This document shows, piece by piece, positions 8,434-17,265 of a DNA stretch of 64,000 bases; positions within the stretch are counted from its first letter, which is position 1; each line of letters begins with the position of its first letter. The notes under the pieces were generated by a model, which saw nothing but the letters and a program-made list of their open reading frames with translations, was not told where the DNA came from and ran no database searches. The stretch is taken from positions 59,836-123,835 of the IMG/VR virus record IMGVR_UViG_3300028920_000040. One strand, written 5' to 3'. Made by a program: the position numbers and the translations under genes. Origin of the DNA: a virus.

Positions 8434-9246
8434 ATGAAAAATTGCATAATGTATACTGTTAAGAATACACCAACATATTTTTCAATGTTGCAGAGAAGTT
8501 TATCATTGTTTAAAAATAACTTGAATCCTTGGATTGATAATCCTGATTTGATTATGATTCCTGACCCAGGCGCTGAACAAACTATTGAAAATATTGTTAG
8601 AAGTCTTGGACTAACTAATAAACTTATATTTAGAAAATTTCCAAATGTTATTCCTGAATATCCTGAAGAAATTAGAAACAAAATTGAGAGTGTTTTGAAT
8701 GACCCTACGATTCATGGTTCTGAAAAGCCAGGTTATAAACATATGTGTAGATACTGGGCCGGTTTAGTATTTAAAGAAGATATCATTCAAGAATATGATT
8801 ATTTCCTAAGATTAGACCCAGACTCATATATTATGTCGCCTGTTGAATATAATATATTTGAAGCAGTTAAGAATGAAAATAAAACATGTGCATACATAAA
8901 AGGAAGTAAGAAAATGGATAATCCTAAGATGGCATTGGGATTAAACGCAGAATTATTGAGGTTTGAAAATTCGTATGAAGGGAAAATAGTGGAATCAATA
9001 AATACAATCCCTGAAGGTTTATATTTTAATACTAATTTTGAAATTTGTAATATTAAAACTTTTGTCAATTCAGATTACTTGAAAGTGTTTGACCATGTTG
9101 ACAAAAGTGGGGGGATATACATACATAGATGGGGAGATCATATCATACGAACTGCAATAGTGACGATGCTTTTTGGTCAATCTGCAAGGAAAGAATTTGA
9201 AAATATTCATTATATGCATAATATTGAACATGTGGGGGCAAAATGA
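8434..9246 (+). CDS. GT15-like (KRE2/MNT1-type) mannosyltransferase
   Basis: Resembles the alpha-1,2-mannosyltransferase family known mainly from fungi. Landmarks in order: HMCRYWAGLVFKEDIIQEYD, then YFLRLDPDSYI (the acidic metal site, equivalent to E-P-D in yeast), YFNTNFEICNI, and KSGGIYIHRWGDHI near the C-terminus, all at the expected spacing. 270 aa lacks the fungal N-terminal anchor. The ATG at 8434 follows AAGGAG (8423-8428); an in-frame GTG at 8428 overlaps that site and is rejected. GDP-mannose is the expected donor. Confidence 0.75.
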   Translation: MKNCIMYTVKNTPTYFSMLQRSLSLFKNNLNPWIDNPDLIMIPDPGAEQTIENIVRSLGLTNKLIFRKFPNVIPEYPEEIRNKIESVLNDPTIHGSEKPGYKHMCRYWAGLVFKEDIIQEYDYFLRLDPDSYIMSPVEYNIFEAVKNENKTCAYIKGSKKMDNPKMALGLNAELLRFENSYEGKIVESINTIPEGLYFNTNFEICNIKTFVNSDYLKVFDHVDKSGGIYIHRWGDHIIRTAIVTMLFGQSARKEFENIHYMHNIEHVGAK

Positions 9247-10160
9247 AAGTTTATGTAACAGGCCATGACGGTTTTGTAGGTACTCATCTTTGCAGAAAAT
9301 TAAAAGAATTAAATTATGATATTATAACTGCTTCAATCGACGAATTAGATTTGAAGAATCAACCAGCAACATCAGAATTTTTTAATCTACATAAGCCAGA
9401 TATGGTTTTCCATTGCGCTGCAATTGTTGGTGGTATTGGAGCTAATATAAAATACCCATATAAATTCCTTTATGATAATCTTCAAATTCAAAATAATGTT
9501 ATTAATTCTTGTTTAAATCATAACGTGAAAAAAGTTTTATTTTTAGGTTCGTCATGTATATATCCAAAAGATTATCGCCAGCCTTTGGTTGAAGAAGATT
9601 TATTACAGGCCGATCTTGAACCAACAAACGAAGGATATGCTTTAGCGAAGATAGCAGGATTAAAACTATGTGAATATGCCAATAGAACTCAAGACACAAC
9701 TAAATTTATTTGTCTTATGCCTTCTAATCTTTATGGGCCTGGTGATAATTTTAATTTAGAAACTGCTCATGTAATTCCAAGTCTAATTAAAAAAATATCT
9801 GATGCTAAAAAAATAGGAAATGAAACTGTTGGTATTTGGGGAAGTGGTAATACACTAAGAGAATTTTTATTCGTCAAAGATGTTGTTGATGGAATGGTAT
9901 GGGCTATTACCAACTTAGAAAAGACAGAAACATTTTTGAACATTGGAACTGGTATAGATACAAGTATTAAAGAAATAATATATATGATTGCTGATGCTGT
10001 TGGATACGAAGGAGAATTTATTTTTGATACAACTAAGCCTGATGGCATGATGCGAAGATGCCTAGATGTTAGTAAGATAAATAAATTGGGATGGAAATAT
10101 AAAACGTCATTGAAAGAAGGAATTAAAAAAACAATCGAATGGTATTATGAAAATTATTGA
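9243..10160 (+). CDS. GDP-L-fucose synthase or GDP-L-colitose synthase
   Basis: SDR-extended epimerase/reductase. Seen: VTGHDGFVGTHL (NAD(P) Rossmann loop), GSSCIYPK, Y-A-L-A-K (catalytic Tyr and Lys), PSNLYGPGDNF and REFLFVKDVVDG. All are typical of GDP-4-keto-6-deoxymannose epimerase/reductase (Fcl/WcaG). ColC, which makes GDP-L-colitose, is a close relative, and the ColD-like gene at 10787 makes that product equally plausible. No GMD (GDP-mannose 4,6-dehydratase) is in the window. ATGA overlap with the GT15-like gene. Confidence 0.85.
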   Translation: MKVYVTGHDGFVGTHLCRKLKELNYDIITASIDELDLKNQPATSEFFNLHKPDMVFHCAAIVGGIGANIKYPYKFLYDNLQIQNNVINSCLNHNVKKVLFLGSSCIYPKDYRQPLVEEDLLQADLEPTNEGYALAKIAGLKLCEYANRTQDTTKFICLMPSNLYGPGDNFNLETAHVIPSLIKKISDAKKIGNETVGIWGSGNTLREFLFVKDVVDGMVWAITNLEKTETFLNIGTGIDTSIKEIIYMIADAVGYEGEFIFDTTKPDGMMRRCLDVSKINKLGWKYKTSLKEGIKKTIEWYYENY

Positions 10161-10785
10161 AAGTATTATAGGATATCCTAGAAGTGGAAATCATTGGTTA
10201 TGTTATTGTATTAGTTGTATATCTAATTGTAAAATAGGCCAAGAAAGTTATGCTCATGGAAATACAATACAATATTGGAATAAATTTAATGATCAAAATA
10301 ATTTTGTTTTTATTTTTAGAAACTATAAGGAATCCATTGTTAGACACTTAAGAGAAAATATTAGTATTGATAATATTATCGAACAATTATCAGGAATATC
10401 AGCAAAAGAAATTAATAAAGATAAAACGGACTATATTGCATTGCTTAAAATGTATGATGAATATCCGCCTGATAAAAAATTTTTAATTTTTTATGAAGAC
10501 TTAATTAAAAATCCTGAAAAAGAACTTAAAAGATTTTTAGAATTTACAGGAGAAGATTTATCAAGAGCCGATGAGTTTATTAAAAAAATAGATTATCATA
10601 AACGACAATCATTAATGTATTATAAAAATAATGTTCAATCGCCAATTACTAATGGAAATAAAAATAATCTTATTTTTCATTCTTTAAAATTAAATAAACA
10701 AGACAGAATATGTATAGATAATTATTTGAAAGAAAAATTTCCAATTTTATTTGAAAAATATTTAACCAGATATAGTGAGAATTAA
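10147..10785 (+). CDS. Sulfotransferase-like protein 3
   Basis: IIGYPRSGNHWLCYC near residues 6-20 matches the 5'-PSB loop (P-R-S-G-x-x-W-L), FVFIFRNYKESIVRHL the 3'-PB motif, and IFYEDLIKNPEKEL the downstream Y-E-D-L element. 212 aa is short for the family. Overlaps the epimerase gene by 14 nt. The acceptor is unknown, probably a sugar hydroxyl given the context. Confidence 0.75.
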   Translation: MKIIESIIGYPRSGNHWLCYCISCISNCKIGQESYAHGNTIQYWNKFNDQNNFVFIFRNYKESIVRHLRENISIDNIIEQLSGISAKEINKDKTDYIALLKMYDEYPPDKKFLIFYEDLIKNPEKELKRFLEFTGEDLSRADEFIKKIDYHKRQSLMYYKNNVQSPITNGNKNNLIFHSLKLNKQDRICIDNYLKEKFPILFEKYLTRYSEN

Positions 10786-10786
10786 C

Positions 10787-11944
10787 ATGATACCTCTAGT
10801 TCGCGACACAATCAATAATGAAGACATTGACAAACTTATTGAATGGTTGAAGACATATCCTAAACTTACCAAAGGAAAATTGACAACTGATTTTGAAGAT
10901 ATGTGGAGCCGTTTCCAAAAACGAAAATATTCTACATATGTTAATTCAGGATCATCAGCAAACCTTGCTATGGTCTATGCCTTCAAATTAAGCAAAAGAA
11001 ACATTAATAAGAATAAAAGAATTGTTGTTCCTACTTTGTCGTGGGTAACTACAGTATCTCCTGTAATTCAACTTGGATATGATCCCATCCTATGTGAAGT
11101 AGACAAACAGACTCTTGGTCTTGATCCAGACTATTTTGAAATGTTGTGTGAAAAGTATAAACCTGAAGCGGCCATAGTTACACACATACTTGGTATTCCT
11201 TGCAACATGAAAAGAATTATGGAAACTGCTGAAAAGTATGATGTAGTAGTTCTTGAAGATTCTTGTGAGGCAGTCGGTTCGACAAGTAACGGTACCATGA
11301 CAGGAAACTTTGGTTTGATGAGTACTTTCTCATATTACTTCGGTCACCATATGTCAACAATAGAAGGCGGAATGGTTTGTACTGATGATAAAGAAATGGA
11401 CGATCTTTTAAAGATGATCAGAAGTCATGGATGGTCCCGTGATCTTGACGATGAGAAAAAAGAAGAGTTAAGTTTGAAATATAAGATATCAGAATTTAAT
11501 GATATGTTTACTTTTTATGTTCCGTCTTTTAATTTAAGAGCCACCGATCTTCAGGCATTTATTGGAATAAAACAGATTCCAAGACTCTATGAAAACTGCG
11601 AAAAAAGATATCAAAATTTTAAACAGTATCAATTACAAATTGAAAATGATTATTGGAAACTTCCTTATCAATATGATATGGTTTCTAATTTTGCATATCC
11701 AATCATTCATCCAAAAAGAAATGATATAGTTAAAAGACTAAAAGAAAATGATATTGAAGTTCGTCCTTTGGTTTGTGGATCGATTGCGAGACAACCATTT
11801 TATAGAGACCTGTACGGACTGGCAGACCTTAAGTTTGGAGACGAGGTTCATTTACATGGATGCTATGTACCAAATAATCCTGAATTGACCAAAGAAGAAA
11901 TAAATAAAATTTGTTCGATCATAAATATGGAGATTAAAAAATGA
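10787..11944 (+). CDS. ColD-like GDP-keto-deoxysugar 3-dehydratase (DegT fold)
   Basis: PLP-binding DegT/DnrJ/EryC1/StrS fold. Seen: NSGSSANLAMVYA (PLP phosphate), EDSCEAVGST (Asp contacting the pyridine N) and SYYFGHHMSTIEGG. In that last motif the internal-aldimine Lys of sugar aminotransferases (S-F-H-x-x-K) is replaced by His187. Lys-to-His at this point is the hallmark of ColD and RfbH 3-dehydratases, which remove the C3 hydroxyl rather than aminate. With the Fcl/ColC-like gene at 9243, a GDP-3,6-dideoxy-L-sugar is a likely product. RfbH's iron-sulfur cysteines are not evident. Start: ATG 10787, not the in-frame GTG at 10775. Confidence 0.8.
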   Translation: MIPLVRDTINNEDIDKLIEWLKTYPKLTKGKLTTDFEDMWSRFQKRKYSTYVNSGSSANLAMVYAFKLSKRNINKNKRIVVPTLSWVTTVSPVIQLGYDPILCEVDKQTLGLDPDYFEMLCEKYKPEAAIVTHILGIPCNMKRIMETAEKYDVVVLEDSCEAVGSTSNGTMTGNFGLMSTFSYYFGHHMSTIEGGMVCTDDKEMDDLLKMIRSHGWSRDLDDEKKEELSLKYKISEFNDMFTFYVPSFNLRATDLQAFIGIKQIPRLYENCEKRYQNFKQYQLQIENDYWKLPYQYDMVSNFAYPIIHPKRNDIVKRLKENDIEVRPLVCGSIARQPFYRDLYGLADLKFGDEVHLHGCYVPNNPELTKEEINKICSIINMEIKK

Positions 11945-12429
11945 TTCCACAAGACTTATATAATAAATTTCTTGATAATATGGTTCTTGCTTGTGTTGAT
12001 TGTTGTGTAGTGCATGATGATAAAATGTTGCTTGTTAAAAGAAAATCAGAACCAGCGAGTGGATTATGGTGGTTTCCAGGCGGTAGAATAATAAAAGGAG
12101 AACCTATTAAAGAAGCTTCATTAAGAAAAGTTAAGGAAGAAACTGGAATAGATTCTGAGTTTGTTAAAATATTAGGTGTAGAAGAAACTATGTTTGAAAA
12201 AGGACCTCACGGAGGAGATATTCATAGTATTAATGTTGTAAGCATTTTAAATGCAAAAAATACTGAAGTTATTCTTGATAATTATAGTTCTGAATATCAA
12301 TGGGTAAAAGGAATTTATGAATACGATCATATTCATTCTTATGTATCTAAATTCATGGAACTAGCTGGATTTCAACACAAAAGAAAATTTGGACAGATTA
12401 CAGACCCCACTGATCATGTATATCTATAA
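11941..12429 (+). CDS. Nudix hydrolase, GDP-mannose mannosyl hydrolase-like
   Basis: Nudix box GGRIIKGEPIKEASLRKVKE followed by E-T-G-I; the R-E-U-x-E-E portion reads R-K-V-K-E-E, so the first catalytic Glu is Lys. GDP-mannose mannosyl hydrolases also have altered Nudix boxes, and the upstream LVKRKSEPASGLWWFPGGR matches that group. 162 aa is the usual size. Probably hydrolyses a GDP-sugar and so tunes donor supply. ATGA overlap with the ColD-like gene. Confidence 0.75.
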   Translation: MIPQDLYNKFLDNMVLACVDCCVVHDDKMLLVKRKSEPASGLWWFPGGRIIKGEPIKEASLRKVKEETGIDSEFVKILGVEETMFEKGPHGGDIHSINVVSILNAKNTEVILDNYSSEYQWVKGIYEYDHIHSYVSKFMELAGFQHKRKFGQITDPTDHVYL

Positions 12430-12432
12430 ATA
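12425..12432 (+). promoter_or_regulatory. Candidate T4-type late promoter TATAAATA
   Basis: Exact match to the T4 late -10 element, overlapping the Nudix stop and lying 33 nt ahead of the 55-aa gene and the large adhesin, which are presumably late. An AT-rich sequence yields several such octamers by chance, so position is the only support. Confidence 0.35.
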
Positions 12433-12455
12433 CTCCTAGAAACCCATTCTAGGAG
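12433..12455 (+). promoter_or_regulatory. Hairpin covering the ribosome site of the 55-aa gene
   Basis: Perfect 9-bp stem CTCCTAGAA / TTCTAGGAG with loop ACCCA. The right arm contains the AGGAG used by the ATG at 12465. It is followed by GAAAA rather than a U tract, so it is better read as a translational switch or mRNA 5'-end stabiliser than as a terminator. Confidence 0.6.
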
Positions 12456-12464
12456 GAAAATTAC

Positions 12465-12632
12465 ATGAACGTAACTGCTACTTTAGACGGCGAATCCGTA
12501 ACTATTGTTGATATCGACGTTAACGGATCACAAATTTACATCACATATGTAGACGCAAGCTCAAATCTTAAAACCAAAATTAAGTACTTTGAGGAAAACG
12601 AAACTATAGCTTCATCCGCAGTCGTCAACTAA
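12465..12632 (+). CDS. 55-aa protein matching the adhesin C-terminal module
   Basis: Starts MNVTATLDGESVTIVDIDV behind AGGAGG. Its whole length aligns by eye with the last about 50 residues of the 1532-aa protein just downstream: ATLDGESVTIV versus ATYNGESVSIV, YITYVDASSNL versus YPIYVDGSYNL, and ETIASSAVV versus GTIVATGAS. It is therefore a stand-alone copy of that terminal domain, perhaps a cap, chaperone or decoration protein. Function not known. Confidence 0.75.
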   Translation: MNVTATLDGESVTIVDIDVNGSQIYITYVDASSNLKTKIKYFEENETIASSAVVN

Positions 12633-12665
12633 GATTAAATAAAATTAGAAATATAGGAGATAAGT

Positions 12666-15600
12666 ATGTCCAATAATTTCCATTGGGTAGGTACAGATAC
12701 TAGTTTTAATACATCGGCAAACTGGTCTTCAGCTACAAGTGGTGCAGGAGGATATGGTGTTCCTACATCTGCCGATAATATAATATTTGATTATGGTTCT
12801 CAGGATTGTAATTTGAGCAGTGCAATTATTTGTCATTCTATTTCATCCACACCAACCTATTCTGGTGATTTAAATCTAAGTGGAAATAACATTACATGTG
12901 TTAGTGGTGGTGGAATATCACTAGATCATAATGGAACAATTAATACTGGAGGTTCTGTTGACTTAACTACAGATTCAGATGTTTATGTATCAACATTATT
13001 AACAGGATTACTTTTTGGATCGGCTAGATTTATATTTACTTCTGATGGAACATTTGATGTTCGTGGTAATAGATATTTAGACGGAATAAAATTAGACGGA
13101 GATAATCTTACTGTTACATATGCATCTACTAATGGTGTTCATGAAAATGGTTTTGGCAACTATCCATTAGAAGCCGGTAATAATTGTACTTTTATACCAA
13201 ACCAAAGATTTATTATGCGTCGTAGTAGTGAGCCTGTAGAAACTACGCTTGCTTTTTTCTCTGCTGGTTCTAATTTTACTGTTGGTGGTACTGGTATATT
13301 TGAATTTTATGCTTTATTTGCAATTAATGAAACCAGACAAATTCCAGCTTTTACTTATACAGGATCAAATCAAGTTAGATATATTTGTACGTCTGAAAAC
13401 ACCACACTTGAAATTACTGGAGATTTAGATTTAGGAACAGCTACAATCAATCTTGGTGCTGATAGTAGAATGTATGATCATACTTTAGATTTAAATGGTC
13501 ATACTATTAATTGTGGTACATTTGCTGGCCCTATGATTCGTTATCTTAATGGCCCTACACCAAGTTGTGATTTTACTAGTGCTACAATAAACTGTAATAA
13601 TTTTGTATTAGGAACTCAGTATGCAGTAACATCGGCCCATGCTGGTAATTGGAATCTTGAAGGATTTACACTCAATACAAGTGGTGATATAACATATCCA
13701 GCATATCAAAATATTTCTGGTGATTATAATATTAATATTTTTGATGATTGTGATATTACAAGTAATAGTGCAACATTAGGAAATATTAATGTTAATACAT
13801 CAGGTACTGTTAATCTTCAAGATGCATTAACTTGTAGTACTGTAACAATTACAGATGGTAATTGGTATTATAACAGTAATACTTTAGATTGTGTTTCTGG
13901 TGGATTTTCTATGGACGGTGGTGTTAGAACGCTTTCCGCAGATGGAGAAACTTTTATTGCTGGAGATTTTCATGTGGGAGGAAGTGTAGATGTTAATATT
14001 GATAAACGTATAACATTTACCGATAATGGAAATCTTGATATTGATCGTTCAGCATATGATATAAACGGAATAACAATAAACGCAGGTGTTACCGTGACCC
14101 GTATTTGTGGGGCAACTGGTCAATCTCATATAAATGACGGTGATGGCGTACCGCTTATCATGGGTGATAATAGCACCTTCACAGTCAACGGTTCCGGCGA
14201 TCTTGGATTATGGCTTGGGAGTGCTGGAGCGTCAATGACATTCGGAAGCGGTGCAGTAATAAACGGGAGCAGAAATATTGTTGCCTGTCTCACAAATGCG
14301 GCGGTTACGGGTACTTGTCCGGCCTTTACCTATTCGGGTACGGGCGGCGTATACTTCCAAACCTTGAGCAATAGTAGCTCAATACAGCTCACGGGTGCGC
14401 TAAATGTTACAAGTGGAACCGGGATTAATTTCAATCTCATTGGATCAAGCACATCAATTGACCTGAACGAGCAGACAATAACTGCCCCTGCGTTTTCTTA
14501 TACTGGTACAGGCACCTTTGATTTCGACAACACAACGCAGAATACAGACGGGAATTATTCTATTGCCGCCACGTCAACTATCAGCAACCCGTCAACGTCA
14601 ACTATCAACATCACTGGAACCTGTGACTTAACTTCCAATGGAAAAACTTTAGGAGCCATAGTGTTTCCGTCTGGTAGTTCTGGTACAACAACCCTCCAAG
14701 ATGATTTAACTTGTGCATCTATTGCCATGAACTCTGGTAATACAAATTCATTCGTTGCTAACGGAAACGACATTACCTGTATTTCTGGTGGAATGAATTT
14801 GGTTGACGGTAGAATTACTATTACTAATCCTAGCAATGTATCACTTGCTGGTGATTTAACATATAAAGCTACAATGTTAAATCAGGGTAGCCGTATAAAT
14901 GTATTCACTTTTACTGCGAACGCAACAATTACATGGAATGATACGGGGAGTAATTGGGATATTGATGGTGGCCTTGTAATAGCTGATGGTGTAACTCTAA
15001 TAAAAGCAGGTAGTGTTGGTACAGCTTTTCAGCCGCACGGCAACGGATCGAACGCGGCTATTACAATGACAAATGCTACTTTAACATTAAATTCTGGTAT
15101 TCAGGTAAAGATGGATGCTACTGGAAGTGTCTTTAATCTTACTGGTAGTAATACCTTTAATGGTAGTGATACGATGGAGTTAAGAATAAATGGAGGTAAT
15201 AATAAAATTGCAACAATAGATGCGTTTACATTGGGCGGTACTGTAAATCTATATCTTAATACTACTGCTGGTACAGGACATTCGTTCCTTTTTGATGGTG
15301 ATGTTGCGGTTTCTGGTGGAACATTTACGCATAATATTCTTGACGGAAATAAAATAGACTTTAATGGAAATATATTAACAGTAGGCGATTATACTGAACA
15401 GCTTAATGGAACTGAAAGAATAGAACTTAATGGTGGTTCATTTGTTTGTGATTCTTTTGATCTTACAGGAACCGGGGGAACATTTGATGTTTCTGCTGGT
15501 AATATTGTTTGTACTAGTGCTTTCACAGCAGGTTCTAATTTAACATTTGGAAATGCTAATACTGGAAATTTATTAAACCCAACTGGAGTAACTTTTAATA

Positions 15601-17264
15601 CTAATGGTGTTGAAATTCCTGTATTATACTTTAGTGGAACCTCTGCTGACTTTACTTTAAATGAATCCATTAAGTGTGCTGGTGTTACTACTATTGCTGA
15701 TTATAGTGGAGATTTTTCATACGGTGGTTATGAATTAAGTTCTAATGGAGATATGAATTTCGATCATACTGGAGCGTTAGCCGCTAATGCTACAACACAT
15801 GTAAATGGTAATCTTCATGCTGGTAATACTATAGCAGGATATGATATTTTCTCTAGAATACATTTTACTGGTTCTGGTAATTTAGATATTGATGATGTTG
15901 TAATTGGTACTGGTATAACCAATGGACTTGAATTAGACGATGATGTAACCGTACCTGTAATAGGCGCATCACAAACAAGTATAACAGATGGTACTCCTAT
16001 AATCATATTAGGTGATAATGCTACTCTTACGGTCAATAATACTGTTAAATTGCGTAATACTGTTAATGCTAACTCGGCGTTTTCTCTTGGTGCTGGTGCT
16101 CAGATTAATGGAAGTGGAACAGTTATTATAGAAATGGCATCAACAAGTATTAAAACATGTAAGGTTGGAAATCTTAATTATACAGGAACTGGAAGTGTTC
16201 AATGTGGAGCTTCTATTGTTGTTGGTATAGTTGAATTAGATAATGATACAAATATTGATGGAGAGTTGAGAGTATTAGATAATGCTCAATTTAATATGAA
16301 TTCTCAAACATTAGATTGTGGAAGTTTCAGATTTGGTAATGGAATACTTGATATGACAAGTGGAACCATAAATTGTGATGGCGATTTTTACATGGATGAT
16401 CCAACAGCTACAATTCAAAATATTTCTGATTCTATTATAAACATTTTGGGAACTTGCACATTTACTTCCAATGGAATTACTTTCCAAGATATTAATGCAA
16501 ATACAGCCGCACAAATTTTAACATTTGTGGATGGATTAACTTGTGATAATCTTAAAGCAAATCCAGCCGCAAGATTAAGATTTAAGGGTGGAGAAACTTA
16601 TACTTGGTCAACATTCAATGAACTTGATTGGGCAGGAGAAACGATAAACAAAATTACTATTGATACTGATGGTGGAGTTGCTTTCTGGGATAATCCATCA
16701 AGTATGAAGTTATTTAACTGTAATGTTTCTGGTATTTCTGCTCTTGAAGAAGTCGATGCGTTTGTTACAGACGGAAATACAGATAATGGTAGTAATACAA
16801 ACTTCGACTTTACAGAAACATATCCTGCTATTTTTAATGTAACATGGAATAATAGTACAAGTACTATTGGTGTCGAGTGTAGTGGAGCAGAACCAGTACA
16901 GCTCGATGGTAAAGTTGAAGTGTCTGAAACAGGCGAAGCGAACTGGGTAGAACTAGATGTATATCTTGGTTGGAGTGATAATTTAGTTTCGGGCACAATA
17001 GGAAATCTATCGGCAGATTCTTACGATGTTAAACTAACTAATGATGATGGACAATCTACTATTAGTATTGGCGGACTTTCTCTTGGAGGAGAAACTGTTG
17101 TTCAAGCAACATATAATGGAGAATCTGTAAGTATAGTTGGATATAGTAAGTCGGGAGATTCGACATATCCAATATATGTTGACGGATCATATAATCTAAT
17201 AATATCAAAGGACTATACTATTTCTGCAGGAACCATTGTTGCGACAGGAGCATCTATAGCTTAA
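12666..17264 (+). CDS. Giant repeat adhesin / tail-fibre-like beta-helix protein, 1532 aa
   Basis: Begins NFHWVGTDTSFNTSANWS, a W-V-G...N-W motif common at the start of secreted or phage surface beta-helix proteins. The middle is built from degenerate repeats rich in Asn, Thr, Ser and Gly, with recurring units such as LTSNGKTLGAI, TTTLQDDLTCASI and NDITCISGGMNL (compare CDITSNSATLGNI, TVNLQDALTCSTV). The last about 50 residues match the 55-aa protein. About 14080-14630 has visibly higher G+C and different codon choice from the flanks, suggesting module exchange. Probably a virion surface or receptor-binding fibre and a plausible acceptor for the glycan cluster. No catalytic domain seen. Confidence 0.75.
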   Translation: MSNNFHWVGTDTSFNTSANWSSATSGAGGYGVPTSADNIIFDYGSQDCNLSSAIICHSISSTPTYSGDLNLSGNNITCVSGGGISLDHNGTINTGGSVDLTTDSDVYVSTLLTGLLFGSARFIFTSDGTFDVRGNRYLDGIKLDGDNLTVTYASTNGVHENGFGNYPLEAGNNCTFIPNQRFIMRRSSEPVETTLAFFSAGSNFTVGGTGIFEFYALFAINETRQIPAFTYTGSNQVRYICTSENTTLEITGDLDLGTATINLGADSRMYDHTLDLNGHTINCGTFAGPMIRYLNGPTPSCDFTSATINCNNFVLGTQYAVTSAHAGNWNLEGFTLNTSGDITYPAYQNISGDYNINIFDDCDITSNSATLGNINVNTSGTVNLQDALTCSTVTITDGNWYYNSNTLDCVSGGFSMDGGVRTLSADGETFIAGDFHVGGSVDVNIDKRITFTDNGNLDIDRSAYDINGITINAGVTVTRICGATGQSHINDGDGVPLIMGDNSTFTVNGSGDLGLWLGSAGASMTFGSGAVINGSRNIVACLTNAAVTGTCPAFTYSGTGGVYFQTLSNSSSIQLTGALNVTSGTGINFNLIGSSTSIDLNEQTITAPAFSYTGTGTFDFDNTTQNTDGNYSIAATSTISNPSTSTINITGTCDLTSNGKTLGAIVFPSGSSGTTTLQDDLTCASIAMNSGNTNSFVANGNDITCISGGMNLVDGRITITNPSNVSLAGDLTYKATMLNQGSRINVFTFTANATITWNDTGSNWDIDGGLVIADGVTLIKAGSVGTAFQPHGNGSNAAITMTNATLTLNSGIQVKMDATGSVFNLTGSNTFNGSDTMELRINGGNNKIATIDAFTLGGTVNLYLNTTAGTGHSFLFDGDVAVSGGTFTHNILDGNKIDFNGNILTVGDYTEQLNGTERIELNGGSFVCDSFDLTGTGGTFDVSAGNIVCTSAFTAGSNLTFGNANTGNLLNPTGVTFNTNGVEIPVLYFSGTSADFTLNESIKCAGVTTIADYSGDFSYGGYELSSNGDMNFDHTGALAANATTHVNGNLHAGNTIAGYDIFSRIHFTGSGNLDIDDVVIGTGITNGLELDDDVTVPVIGASQTSITDGTPIIILGDNATLTVNNTVKLRNTVNANSAFSLGAGAQINGSGTVIIEMASTSIKTCKVGNLNYTGTGSVQCGASIVVGIVELDNDTNIDGELRVLDNAQFNMNSQTLDCGSFRFGNGILDMTSGTINCDGDFYMDDPTATIQNISDSIINILGTCTFTSNGITFQDINANTAAQILTFVDGLTCDNLKANPAARLRFKGGETYTWSTFNELDWAGETINKITIDTDGGVAFWDNPSSMKLFNCNVSGISALEEVDAFVTDGNTDNGSNTNFDFTETYPAIFNVTWNNSTSTIGVECSGAEPVQLDGKVEVSETGEANWVELDVYLGWSDNLVSGTIGNLSADSYDVKLTNDDGQSTISIGGLSLGGETVVQATYNGESVSIVGYSKSGDSTYPIYVDGSYNLIISKDYTISAGTIVATGASIA

Positions 17265-17265
17265 T

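Noticed and set aside
12433-12455. Intrinsic terminator before the adhesin operon
   Set aside because: Stem is good but is followed by GAAAA, not a U tract, and its right arm is the next gene's ribosome site.
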